Shown here one piece after another: positions 1-5,278 of a stretch of 8,545 bases of DNA. A program made the position numbers and the translations under genes. The stretch is from positions 1-8,545 of the forward strand of contig JBCCFC010000566.1 of assembly GCA_039029935.1 (NCBI GenBank), in the 5' to 3' direction. The stretch comes from G039029935 sp039029935 (lineage in GTDB: Bacteria; Chloroflexota; Anaerolineae; Caldilineales; Caldilineaceae). The notes under the pieces are model-generated. The model saw only the letters and a program-made list of their open reading frames with translations. It did not search any database and was not told where the DNA came from. How positions within the stretch are numbered: position 1 is the stretch's first letter; each line of letters starts with the position of its first letter.

Positions 1-515
1 AACCAGAACCCATCCACAGCATAGGTTTCACAGAGTTCAGCCACCTGCGCCATCATGTGCTCATGATAACTTGTGTTCACACAGAGGAACACCCAGTGAA
101 ATGTGGGTCGTGGGTCGTCGGGCTGTGCGGACCAATCATAGTGGCCGCTGGTGACGGGTTGCCCATCCCGATCACGCATCACCCAGCTAGGGTGCGTTTC
201 GGCATCATTGACAGACCAGCCGACCGTGTAGTAGATGGGTGCGAGGACACCGATCTCATGGCAGGCGTCAATCTGTGCACCCAACAGATCAAAATCCAAG
301 TTTGGGTGCATCTTGCCAACCTTGGTCGGGTAATAGCTCCAGCTATGATGCCCTTTCGCAAACACATTGATGGCATCGACATGCGCCACCTTCAATGCAG
401 CTTGAAACTGCTCCTTGGAAAAGTGATGCCCGATGTCCGGTAGGTGTTCCGATGTGTGAAAATCGAGATGGATTTGGCGGATGCCAATGTTTTGAGAATC
501 GTGTATTAGTGCCAT
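1..515 (-). CDS. GHL6-type glycoside hydrolase, N-terminal part (cut by window edge)
   Basis: Starts at ATG 515 and runs off the low-coordinate edge after 171 codons without a stop. The start has a strong Shine-Dalgarno (AGGAGGG, 519-525) three bases upstream and no upstream competitor. The protein opens with RQIHLDFHTSEH (residues 13-24), followed by AHVDAINVFAKGHHSWSYYP (44-63), then DLLGAQIDACHEIGV and PIYYTVGW. It stops at YAVDGFW (165-171), just before the acidic residue usual in this (beta/alpha)8 family. I recognise this order as the hypothetical glycosyl hydrolase 6 family (PF14871), often annotated as alpha-L-fucosidase-like or beta-galactosidase trimerisation proteins. Full members are usually several hundred residues, so most of the gene lies outside. 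There is no signal peptide, so a cytosolic glycosidase is likely. The substrate cannot be told from this fragment. Confidence 0.85.
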   Translation of the reverse strand, partial: MALIHDSQNIGIRQIHLDFHTSEHLPDIGHHFSKEQFQAALKVAHVDAINVFAKGHHSWSYYPTKVGKMHPNLDFDLLGAQIDACHEIGVLAPIYYTVGWSVNDAETHPSWVMRDRDGQPVTSGHYDWSAQPDDPRPTFHWVFLCVNTSYHEHMMAQVAELCETYAVDGFW

Positions 516-531
516 ATTCCCTCCTGATTGG

Positions 532-551
532 TAAGGCTATTCCACAGAAAT
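532..551. repeat. solitary copy of the end of the 4.2-kb hairpin element
   Basis: These 20 bases match the right end of the hairpin element at 4222-4336 (read on the minus strand, 4338-4319) at 18 of 20 positions. They match its left end at 15 of 16 positions (534-549 with 4222-4237). The core is AGGCYATTCCACA. No matching second end is found within the following 120 bases, so this looks like a remnant or a shared short motif. A chance match cannot be excluded. Confidence 0.45.
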
Positions 552-557
552 AGGCGC

Positions 558-586
558 ATTATGGCATACACGCTCGGTTTTGTCTA
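558..586 (-). promoter_or_regulatory. sigma70-type promoter of the GHL6 glycosidase gene
   Basis: Read on the minus strand, a TAGACA -35 box (586-581) and a CATAAT -10 box (563-558) lie exactly 17 bases apart. Each matches the consensus at five of six positions. Transcription would begin near 550, giving a leader of about 35 bases to ATG 515. That leader would begin inside the solitary repeat end at 532-551. Called by eye; no other promoter of this quality is seen upstream of the gene. Confidence 0.6.
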
Positions 587-646
587 GGGACGATATTCGC
601 AGGGGTCAGTACAGATGCGTCGTCCCGTTGTCGGCTAGTTTGATAC

Positions 647-710
647 TCTTCCAGGAAGGGGCAACACGCTCTCTCAATCGACCAATCAACTGCGTCCCCT
701 TCCTGGAAGA
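647..710. repeat. perfect 15-bp inverted repeat with 34-nt spacer
   Basis: The left arm TCTTCCAGGAAGGGG (647-661) and right arm CCCCTTCCTGGAAGA (696-710) are exact reverse complements. Each arm also contains its own small palindrome, TTCCAGGAA or TTCCTGGAA. An inner ACGC/GCGT pair (666-669 with 692-695) could extend the stem across a bulge. There is no T-run on either side, so it is not a typical terminator. It could be a structured RNA, a double operator, or a remnant of an element end. Confidence 0.7.
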
Positions 711-854
711 CACTCATGCCCAACCTATCCGGCAGACCACTGGCGAAAAGCCCACACCAACCAATTAGCCATAGTCGTCGCTGAACGTGACCATCTGCTG
801 AGTTAATGGCTTGTAGTGCCTAACGGAGGTCTCGACAATACCTTCATCATGATG

Positions 855-1175
855 TCAAAGACGTGGGTCCGGTGACTCCGTATTGTCGCCGCCCTCCTGT
901 ACAAGCAACATGTGCATGGTGGACGATGCGTGACGGAAGACCATTGCCTCTTGATAATCGGGATCGGCCATCCATTCTTCGACATGTGCCTGGCTGGGGA
1001 ATTCCAAGATCACCAGTCGATCTTCATAGCTCTGGCCTTCAAAGGTGGTAACAGGTTCGCCCCGTGTCAGAAACTTACCGCCGTACTTGCTGACGGTAGG
1101 CGGTGTGCGATCTGTATATTTGCGATAGGTCTCTGGATCGTGAATCTTCATCATGGATATCACATAAGCACTCAG
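855..1175 (-). CDS. DUF1330 family protein, probable CTG start
   Basis: A small alpha/beta-barrel protein of the DUF1330 family (PF07045, ferredoxin-like fold; biochemical role not established). Diagnostic stretches are HDPETYRKYT, SKYGGKFLTRGEPVTTFEG, and RLVILEFPSQAHVEEWMADPDYQEAM. The first in-frame ATG is at 1154 and a GTG lies at 1163, but either would remove or clip the conserved first strand. Reading upstream gives CTG at 1175 followed by codons for SAYVISMMKIHDPETY, which is how family members normally begin (MSAYVI). The only good ribosome site, AAGGAG (1186-1191), is 10 bases before this CTG and 22 before the GTG. I therefore place the start at CTG, giving 106 residues. Last gene of a minus-strand unit, 34 bases after the dehydrogenase stop. 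Confidence 0.8.
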   Translation of the reverse strand: MSAYVISMMKIHDPETYRKYTDRTPPTVSKYGGKFLTRGEPVTTFEGQSYEDRLVILEFPSQAHVEEWMADPDYQEAMVFRHASSTMHMLLVQEGGDNTESPDPRL

Positions 1176-1185
1176 TGGTTTTCTA

Positions 1186-1191
1186 CTCCTT
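1186..1191 (-). promoter_or_regulatory. Shine-Dalgarno supporting CTG start of the DUF1330 gene
   Basis: AAGGAG on the minus strand lies 10 bases upstream of CTG 1175, and too far (22 bases) from the GTG at 1163. Together with the conserved MSAYVI-like start of the family, it argues for initiation at CTG. Confidence 0.55.
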
Positions 1192-1209
1192 CAGTATGAT
1201 AGTGTTTGG

Positions 1210-2259
1210 TTACTTCTGCCCAACCGCAATGCGCGCACGAGCCATCTCATCAGCCACATCCGAGCTAGGTCGATTTTCTGCATCTGCCGTTGCAAGAATC
1301 TCGGCAATCGTGTCATACAGCCCCAAAGTTCGCTGTCTTGATTCCTCCATCGTGGGTGTCGAATGGATCATCGTCCCCGCCCCCATCATGCCACCCGCGT
1401 TGACCACATAATCGGGGACATAGGCAATGCCACGTTGACGCAGCACTTCGCCATGATGTGGCTCGGCCAGTTGGTTGTTGGCTAATCCGCAGATGGCTTT
1501 GGCCTTGATTTCAGGGATCGTCTCATTGTTGAGTACGGCCCCCATTGCACAGGGTGCAAACAGATCAACCTCCTGTGCATGGATACGCGAGGGGTCAATA
1601 GCGGTTGCGCCATATTCCTCCACCACAGTTTGTACCACCTCATCCCGAATATCAGCCACAAAAAGCTCCGCACCAGCCTCACTCAACAGGCGCACCAGCC
1701 CATGACCTGTCGCACCTAGACCTTGTATGGCTACACGAAGCCCTCGCAAATCCGTCCGTTGCCAGACATGCGCGGCAACAGCACGAATGCCCGTAAACCC
1801 ACCCAACACGGTAAACGCCGATGGATTGAATCTTTCCGGATATTGACTGGCGCGTGCAAAGATATAGTCACAGTTCTCGGCTAGGATATCTGCATCGGCT
1901 GGGCCGACACCGATATCAATAGCCGTCCAGTAGCGACCACCCAGCGATTGTACGTGAGTCGAAAATGCACGAAGCAAGTCCGCTTTATCTGGCCGCGCGG
2001 GGTCGGCGATGATCACACATTTACCACCGCCCAACGGTAAACCCGCCATTGCATTCTTATAGCTCATCCCCTTTGACAGTCGCAACACATCGGTCAACGC
2101 ATCATCCATCGAGGTGTAGGGATACATGCGGCATCCACCCGCCGCTGGTCCAAGAGCCGTGCTATGGATGGCAATAATGCCAAATAGCCCGACCGATGCA
2201 TCATGGCAATATAGCACCTGCTCATGGTGATCAAATTCGGTATGCGAAAAAACGGACAT
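1210..2259 (-). CDS. leucine/valine-type amino-acid dehydrogenase (Glu/Leu/Phe/Val dehydrogenase family)
   Basis: NAD-dependent oxidative deamination of an aliphatic L-amino acid to its 2-oxo acid; cytosolic. From ATG 2259 the protein has 349 residues, the usual size for leucine dehydrogenase. Visible motifs are GPAAGGCRMYP (37-47), LSKGMSYKNAMAG (61-73) with K68, the catalytic-lysine motif PLGGGK (75-80, K80), and D115 in TAIDIGVG. The Rossmann loop is GLGATG (180-185), followed by acidic D203 in VADI, and VNAGGMM (286-292) lies near the end. K68, K80 and D115 fall at the same numbers as the active-site residues described for Bacillus leucine dehydrogenase. An in-frame start 13 codons further up (2298) would run back into the SDR gene and add an unlikely arginine-rich tail. 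The ATG used here has AGGAG seven bases upstream. Exact substrate (Leu, Val or Phe) is not decided by these motifs. Confidence 0.92.
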   Translation of the reverse strand: MSVFSHTEFDHHEQVLYCHDASVGLFGIIAIHSTALGPAAGGCRMYPYTSMDDALTDVLRLSKGMSYKNAMAGLPLGGGKCVIIADPARPDKADLLRAFSTHVQSLGGRYWTAIDIGVGPADADILAENCDYIFARASQYPERFNPSAFTVLGGFTGIRAVAAHVWQRTDLRGLRVAIQGLGATGHGLVRLLSEAGAELFVADIRDEVVQTVVEEYGATAIDPSRIHAQEVDLFAPCAMGAVLNNETIPEIKAKAICGLANNQLAEPHHGEVLRQRGIAYVPDYVVNAGGMMGAGTMIHSTPTMEESRQRTLGLYDTIAEILATADAENRPSSDVADEMARARIAVGQK

Positions 2260-2266
2260 TGCTCGT

Positions 2267-2271
2267 CTCCT
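2267..2271 (-). promoter_or_regulatory. Shine-Dalgarno fixing the dehydrogenase start at 2259
   Basis: AGGAG on the minus strand with a seven-base spacer to ATG 2259, sitting in the 19-base gap after the SDR stop at 2279. It favours this start over the longer in-frame start at 2298. Confidence 0.75.
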
Positions 2272-2278
2272 ACGGTGA

Positions 2279-2917
2279 TTACTTCTTTGCTCCGCCAAGC
2301 ATCACAGGGCCGCTATCCCACTGTGTATCCTCGACACAGTGCAAGAAAAATAGAGCCACATCCGCTCTCGAAATCGGTCTGGCAAAGGTACCATCTTTCC
2401 CTGGCAGTATTTTATAGGCTCCATTGCCCGGATTATCGGTCAAGGCATAGGCGCGCGCCAGCACAAAGGGCGCTTTCGTCTCCTCACTCACCAATTTATC
2501 CGCTCTTTCATAGTCCTTAATCATAGCTCTACCACCAATCATCGTCAACGTGACTTTGATCAACCAAGAAGACCCACCCATCCCAATGCTTGAAATCATA
2601 AGGCATCGAGGTGGCTGCGGTTGCTTGGCGGCTGCGCTCATGATATTGCGATAGGCGTCTTCCATGATAAACACCTTTGATGTCGGCCCCAGACAACTGA
2701 CCACGACATCTGTACCCGCAACCGTCTTTTCAACATCTTCCGCGTTGGTGGCATCACCCACAACAACCTCAACATTGTCATGATCGGCGTGTGTAAATTT
2801 TGATGCGTTTCGCACCAGTACACGCAAATTGTAGCCTGCCTCTAATGCATACTCGATAAAATGCGAGCCTACTTTTCCTGTGCCACCAAAAACGGCAATT
2901 AATTTTTTGTTTTCCAT
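2279..2917 (-). CDS. NAD(P)H-binding protein, atypical SDR / NmrA-like
   Basis: A 212-residue Rossmann-fold protein of the NAD(P)H-binding family (PF13460, atypical short-chain dehydrogenases). The dinucleotide loop GGTGKVG is at residues 11-17, after the first strand LIAVF. VVVGDATN (51-58), VSCLG (73-77), ISSIG (108-112) and ISRADVALFF (182-191) follow in the usual order. KDYERADKLV (134-143) stands where classical SDRs carry the YxxxK pair, but the spacing is not classical, so catalysis may differ or be absent. ATG 2917 has AAGGA eight to nine bases upstream. It is the first gene of a three-gene minus-strand unit; the dehydrogenase starts 19 bases after its stop. Substrate unknown: such proteins include flavin/biliverdin reductase-like enzymes and redox sensors. 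Confidence 0.88.
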   Translation of the reverse strand: MENKKLIAVFGGTGKVGSHFIEYALEAGYNLRVLVRNASKFTHADHDNVEVVVGDATNAEDVEKTVAGTDVVVSCLGPTSKVFIMEDAYRNIMSAAAKQPQPPRCLMISSIGMGGSSWLIKVTLTMIGGRAMIKDYERADKLVSEETKAPFVLARAYALTDNPGNGAYKILPGKDGTFARPISRADVALFFLHCVEDTQWDSGPVMLGGAKK

Positions 2918-3075
2918 TGGATTATTCCTTCGTTTATGTATACAATACCTTTGATTGAAAATTGCGAACCTACGGATGAACTATCGTTTATGCGTTCCCA
3001 TGCGAATGGATGAAAATGCTCACTAGATTTTAGCAGGGATAGCGAAAAAGCAAAAAACAGGATAGAATAGGGGCT

Positions 3076-3633
3076 ATGAGTAAAAATCAAACCAAACAAA
3101 TCATACGATACAGCAAATTCCTCAGTCTGGTCCTTCGTCATCGTCCAGAGCAAATCGGCATTGCGCTTGATAGCCAAGGGTGGGTCGGGATTGATACGTT
3201 GCTTGCTGCGGCCAATCAGCATGGTGTCGCGCTCAACAGAGAATCACTGGAAACGGTTGTCACCGAGAACAACAAGCAACGCTTTCGTATCAGCGACGAC
3301 GGTCAGCGTATCCGCGCCAGCCAAGGACATTCCGTGCAAATCGACCTACAGCTAGAGCCTGTCACACCACCGGATACACTCTATCACGGCACAGCTCAAC
3401 GCTTCCTTGACTCAATTCGCGCCAGCGGTCTACAATCACGCAACCGCCAACACGTCCATCTCTCTGCCGATGAACAAACCGCCACCAACGTCGGTCAGCG
3501 TCACGGCAAACCCGTCGTCCTCATCATCAACGCTGGCACAATGGCCGAGGATGGCATAGTATTCTATCGTTCGGATAACGGTGTATGGCTAACAGATGCG
3601 GTTCCAATACGGTATATTCAGTTTCCCACGTAG
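3076..3633 (+). CDS. kptA: RNA 2'-phosphotransferase KptA/Tpt1
   Basis: Transfers an internal RNA 2'-phosphate to NAD+, giving 2'-OH RNA, ADP-ribose 1'',2''-cyclic phosphate and nicotinamide. The 185 residues match the family in length and order. The N-terminal winged-helix lobe has FLSLVLRHRPE (15-25), with the catalytic Arg21-His22, and NKQRF (66-70), with Arg69. GHS (84-86) starts the NAD-binding lobe, followed by LYHGT (102-106), RQHVHLS (124-130), RHGKPVVL (142-149) and NGVWLTD (168-174). In eukaryotes the enzyme finishes tRNA splicing; the bacterial substrate is not established, and no RNA ligase gene is seen here. It is divergent from the SDR unit with a 158-base gap. The ribosome site is weak (AGGGG close to the ATG). 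A TAGAAT hexamer at 3063-3068 could be a -10 box giving a nearly leaderless mRNA, but no good -35 box accompanies it. Confidence 0.95.
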   Translation: MSKNQTKQIIRYSKFLSLVLRHRPEQIGIALDSQGWVGIDTLLAAANQHGVALNRESLETVVTENNKQRFRISDDGQRIRASQGHSVQIDLQLEPVTPPDTLYHGTAQRFLDSIRASGLQSRNRQHVHLSADEQTATNVGQRHGKPVVLIINAGTMAEDGIVFYRSDNGVWLTDAVPIRYIQFPT

Positions 3634-3634
3634 C

Positions 3635-3708
3635 GGTGTAATAGTGTATGGGTGTAATAGTGTATGGGTGTAATTGTGTGTGGGTGTATGGGTGTGATTG
3701 TGTGATGG
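3635..3708. repeat. 16-bp tandem repeat array, GT-rich, possible G-quadruplex
   Basis: Begins two bases after the kptA stop. Two identical units of GGTGTAATAGTGTATG (3635-3650, 3651-3666) are followed by a third with two changes (3667-3682), a half unit GGTGTATG (3683-3690) and a degenerate last unit. Four GGG runs at 3650-3652, 3666-3668, 3682-3684 and 3690-3692, with 13, 13 and 5-base loops, could form a long-loop G-quadruplex. The strand is almost free of C. Confidence 0.85.
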
Positions 3709-3714
3709 TGAAGA

Positions 3715-3754
3715 TTCAACCCTTCAACTCTTCAACTTTTCAACCCTTCAACCT
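3715..3754. repeat. 8-bp tandem repeat array TTCAACNN, five units
   Basis: Five consecutive octamers starting TTCAAC, ending in CC, TC, TT, CC and CT. The stretch 3714-3760 contains no G and leads directly into the Shine-Dalgarno of the next gene. It would make a largely unstructured leader if transcribed. Units of eight bases can change number by slippage and so alter leader length. Confidence 0.85.
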
Positions 3755-3759
3755 TTTTC

Positions 3760-3764
3760 AGGAG
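3760..3764 (+). promoter_or_regulatory. Shine-Dalgarno fixing the PhnA-like start at 3771
   Basis: AGGAG with a six-base spacer to ATG 3771. An in-frame start further up at 3648 would translate both repeat arrays into low-complexity sequence and is not credible. Confidence 0.8.
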
Positions 3765-3770
3765 TTTATT

Positions 3771-4172
3771 ATGGCAACAAGACTAGACAACTATAAAGCG
3801 CGCCAAGCAGAAGTTTCGGCGTTTGGGAAGAATTTGGCACGACGCGCCAGCTCTAAATGTGAACTATGCGAAGAGGCTGGTGTGCGGCTCACGGTATTTG
3901 AAGTACCGCCAGTGCCTGTGGAACCAGAGTATGAACGATGTACGCTGATTTGTGATACATGCAAAGACCAGATTGAACGTCCCAAGAGCATTGACCCACT
4001 GCGATGGCGGTGTTTGGGGCAGGCCATGTGGAGCGAGCAACCACCCGTGCAGGTAATGGCAATTCGGCTGCTGAAACATTTGGCAGCCGAAGAGGCGTGG
4101 GCAGCGGATTTGTTGGATCAGGCGTATTTGGAGCCAGAGATTGAGGAATGGATTAATGAGGCGACGATATAA
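3771..4172 (+). CDS. PhnA-type zinc-ribbon protein, short form
   Basis: A 133-residue protein resembling the N-terminal part of the longer PhnA-domain proteins (often annotated as alkylphosphonate-utilisation protein). A four-cysteine zinc site is visible: C30-x2-C33 in SSKCELC and C61-x2-C64 in LICDTCKDQ. C57 and C81 are extra. The rest, WRCLGQAMWSEQPPVQVMAIRLL (79-101) and AWAADLLDQAYLEPEIEEW (109-127), matches the conserved tail of that region. The C-terminal PhnA beta-barrel domain found in longer homologues is absent, and the gene simply ends after the helical segment. Despite the name, E. coli PhnA/YjdM is not part of the C-P lyase machinery, and the function of this family is unknown. 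No phosphonate genes are nearby. Start chosen by the ribosome site just upstream. Confidence 0.82.
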   Translation: MATRLDNYKARQAEVSAFGKNLARRASSKCELCEEAGVRLTVFEVPPVPVEPEYERCTLICDTCKDQIERPKSIDPLRWRCLGQAMWSEQPPVQVMAIRLLKHLAAEEAWAADLLDQAYLEPEIEEWINEATI

Positions 4173-4183
4173 CCCAAAAATAC

Positions 4184-4218
4184 GGATGATTGCCTTGTCA
4201 AACACTGGATAATCATCC
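4184..4218. repeat. 8-bp stem hairpin just after the PhnA-like gene
   Basis: GGATGATT (4184-4191) and AATCATCC (4211-4218) are perfect reverse complements around a 19-base loop, starting 11 bases after the stop. A short T-run follows the hairpin only when read on the minus strand, and the stem is AT-rich. It is therefore a weak terminator candidate at best. It ends three bases before the larger hairpin element. Confidence 0.5.
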
Positions 4219-4221
4219 ATT

Positions 4222-4336
4222 AGGCCATTCCACAGAATAAAGTACTCGTTCAGTAGGCACGCCCCGTGTCGGCTCGACCCGCACGAGGGCTTGCTAACTG
4301 AACAAATTTTGGGTAATTATTTTTGTGGAATGGCCT
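4222..4336. mobile_element. MITE-like 115-bp palindromic element with 13-bp terminal inverted repeats
   Basis: The ends AGGCCATTCCACA (4222-4234) and TGTGGAATGGCCT (4324-4336) are perfect inverted repeats. Inside, an AT-rich part pairs loosely. GTTCAGT (4248-4254) then pairs with ACTGAAC (4297-4303), and CCC-CGTG (4262-4268) pairs with CACG-A-GGG (4282-4289) at the tip. The whole unit can thus fold into one long imperfect hairpin. There is no reading frame inside. TA lies at both margins (4221-4222 and 4337-4338), compatible with a TA target duplication of the IS630/Tc1 type, but this is weak. It sits in the leader region of the kinase gene. It may instead be a non-mobile intergenic palindrome or a structured RNA. 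Confidence 0.6.
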
Positions 4337-4365
4337 TATTGCGATCAGCGTGAGAGGACGACACG

Positions 4366-4950
4366 ATGAGTCATAAAAACAAAGGCATCATTTTGATTGG
4401 GCCAGTCTGTGTCGGCAAATCAACCCAAGGCAGGTTGGTCTCGCAGGCACTCAACAAGCCCTTGGTTTCGCTTGACCCCATTGCCCACAAATACTACGAG
4501 CAAAACGGCTTGTCCGGAGAAGAACTCAGACAATCGATGGCTGAACATGGCTTCTTGCAGACTTTGCGACAACGGTGGTGGCCTTCGGTAGCCTTTGCCG
4601 CGGAGCAGGTGGTGTATGACCATCCTAACTGTGTGATTGATTTTGGTGCAGGCTATTCTCACTACGAAGATGAGGCACTGTTTGCCCGTGTACAAAAAGC
4701 CGTTGCGGGATATGGCGAGGTCGTCTTGATGTTGCCCTCGCCAGATTTGGACGAATCGGTCGCCATCCTTAAAGCGAGAAGTATGGAGTCGCGTGGTACC
4801 GATTGGGTCCGTGATGGCTATGATTTTATTGAGCATTGGGTGAAGGATGATTGTAATGAGCGGTTGGCAACGGTGACAATTTATACGGAAGGAAAGACAC
4901 CTGAAGAAACGTGTGATGACATATTGGCGGCAATCAGTGTAGGGATATAA
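4366..4950 (+). CDS. P-loop kinase-like protein (shikimate-kinase/AAA type)
   Basis: A 194-residue single-domain P-loop protein. The Walker A motif GPVCVGKST lies at residues 12-20 directly after the first strand GIILI. VSLDPIAHKYYEQ (34-46) occupies the place where shikimate- and gluconate-kinase-like enzymes carry substrate contacts. NCVIDFGAGYSHYED (88-102) resembles the strand and glycine turn that binds substrate in those folds. VVLMLPSPDLDESVAILKAR (119-138) fits the lid region, and TIYTEGKTPEETCDDIL (171-187) fits the usual C-terminal helix. The size fits a small-molecule kinase, but no substrate is implied. It is not a true AroK by the motifs I can see. ATG 4366 has GAGAGG eight bases upstream. 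The gene begins 29 bases after the hairpin element, which may contribute its leader. Confidence 0.8.
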   Translation: MSHKNKGIILIGPVCVGKSTQGRLVSQALNKPLVSLDPIAHKYYEQNGLSGEELRQSMAEHGFLQTLRQRWWPSVAFAAEQVVYDHPNCVIDFGAGYSHYEDEALFARVQKAVAGYGEVVLMLPSPDLDESVAILKARSMESRGTDWVRDGYDFIEHWVKDDCNERLATVTIYTEGKTPEETCDDILAAISVGI

Positions 4951-5278
4951 GCAAAACTCTAATCTTCGTTAAGCGCGTCACTCAGCAACAAATAGAGGTG
5001 CGTCAGACAATGGCTGACATCGCCATCGCCAGTGATATACACATCTATGATCGTGATGGCTGTATGCGTCCATATGGTTGGCAAGTCGTAAAAAAGTGGC
5101 TAATGGCTCGTGGTTGAATGCCAGTGGAACGTAGATTGTTTGGACGCGGACCAGCGCGGATAAATGTGGATAGTTGGATTTATTCTCTTCTCAGTCATTT
5201 GCTAAATATAGAAAAAGCACGATAAACTGTAATAGTCGTTCAAATTCAGGCAGGTGGAGATACACCTATATGACCCAA
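4951..5278. other. 328-bp region between convergent genes, no convincing gene
   Basis: Lies between the 3' ends of the kinase gene (plus) and the DUF4058 gene (minus). No clear intrinsic terminator is present; a weak hairpin AGGTG/CACCT (5252-5256 with 5263-5267) stands close to the DUF4058 stop. CGCGGA occurs twice (5145-5150 and 5155-5160), the same motif as at the far end of the window. A minus-strand frame broken by one stop is described separately. On the plus strand a 35-codon frame from ATG 5010 has no recognisable product. Confidence 0.5.
4959..5198 (-). pseudogene. possible gene remnant: minus-strand frame broken by one TAG
   Basis: From ATG 5198 the frame runs 32 codons to a TAG (5100-5102), then stays open for 46 more codons to TAG 4959-4961. 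The second half reads protein-like, with PTIWTHTAITIIDVYITGDG followed by a hydrophobic, leucine-rich end (HLYLLLSDALNED). An adjacent frame is also protein-like around 5060-5140 (VPLAFNHEPLATFLRLANHM), which could mean an old frameshift. I do not recognise a family, and it has no good ribosome site. This may be chance. Confidence 0.2.

Larger units (their letters stand above)
516..854. other. 339-bp intergenic region without a convincing gene
   Basis: Separates the DUF1330 gene from the glycosidase gene; both are on the minus strand. It holds the glycosidase promoter, a solitary repeat end (532-551), a perfect inverted repeat (647-710), a shorter inverted repeat GGGACGA/TCGTCCC (587-593 with 620-626), and a weak AGCCAT/ATGGCT pair (767-772 with 806-811). 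No hairpin here is followed by a T-run on either strand, so I call no intrinsic terminator. The longest minus-strand frame with an ATG (717 to 559, 52 codons) overlaps the promoter and has no recognisable product. Confidence 0.6.

Noticed and set aside
57..443. 128-codon plus-strand open frame over the first gene
   Set aside because: It is the antisense of the GHL6 glycosidase, whose own frame matches a known family from its ATG onward; the plus-strand product resembles nothing.
559..717. 52-codon minus-strand frame from ATG 717
   Set aside because: No recognisable family, a weak ribosome site, overlap with the -10 box of the glycosidase promoter, and passage through both arms of the perfect inverted repeat.
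2977..3027. Short plus-strand frame ATGAACTATCGTT... sharing 13 bases with the creatininase-family start at 7701
   Set aside because: Only 16 codons, and similarity ends after about 18 bases with an indel. A 13-base match between two places in 8.5 kb is expected by chance.
3635..3754. Repeat arrays as a CRISPR
   Set aside because: Units of 16 and 8 bases are contiguous without spacers and no cas gene is near; these are simple tandem repeats.
5010..5117. 35-codon plus-strand frame from ATG 5010, followed directly by another 35-codon frame
   Set aside because: No ribosome site and no recognisable product; the opposite strand is equally protein-like.
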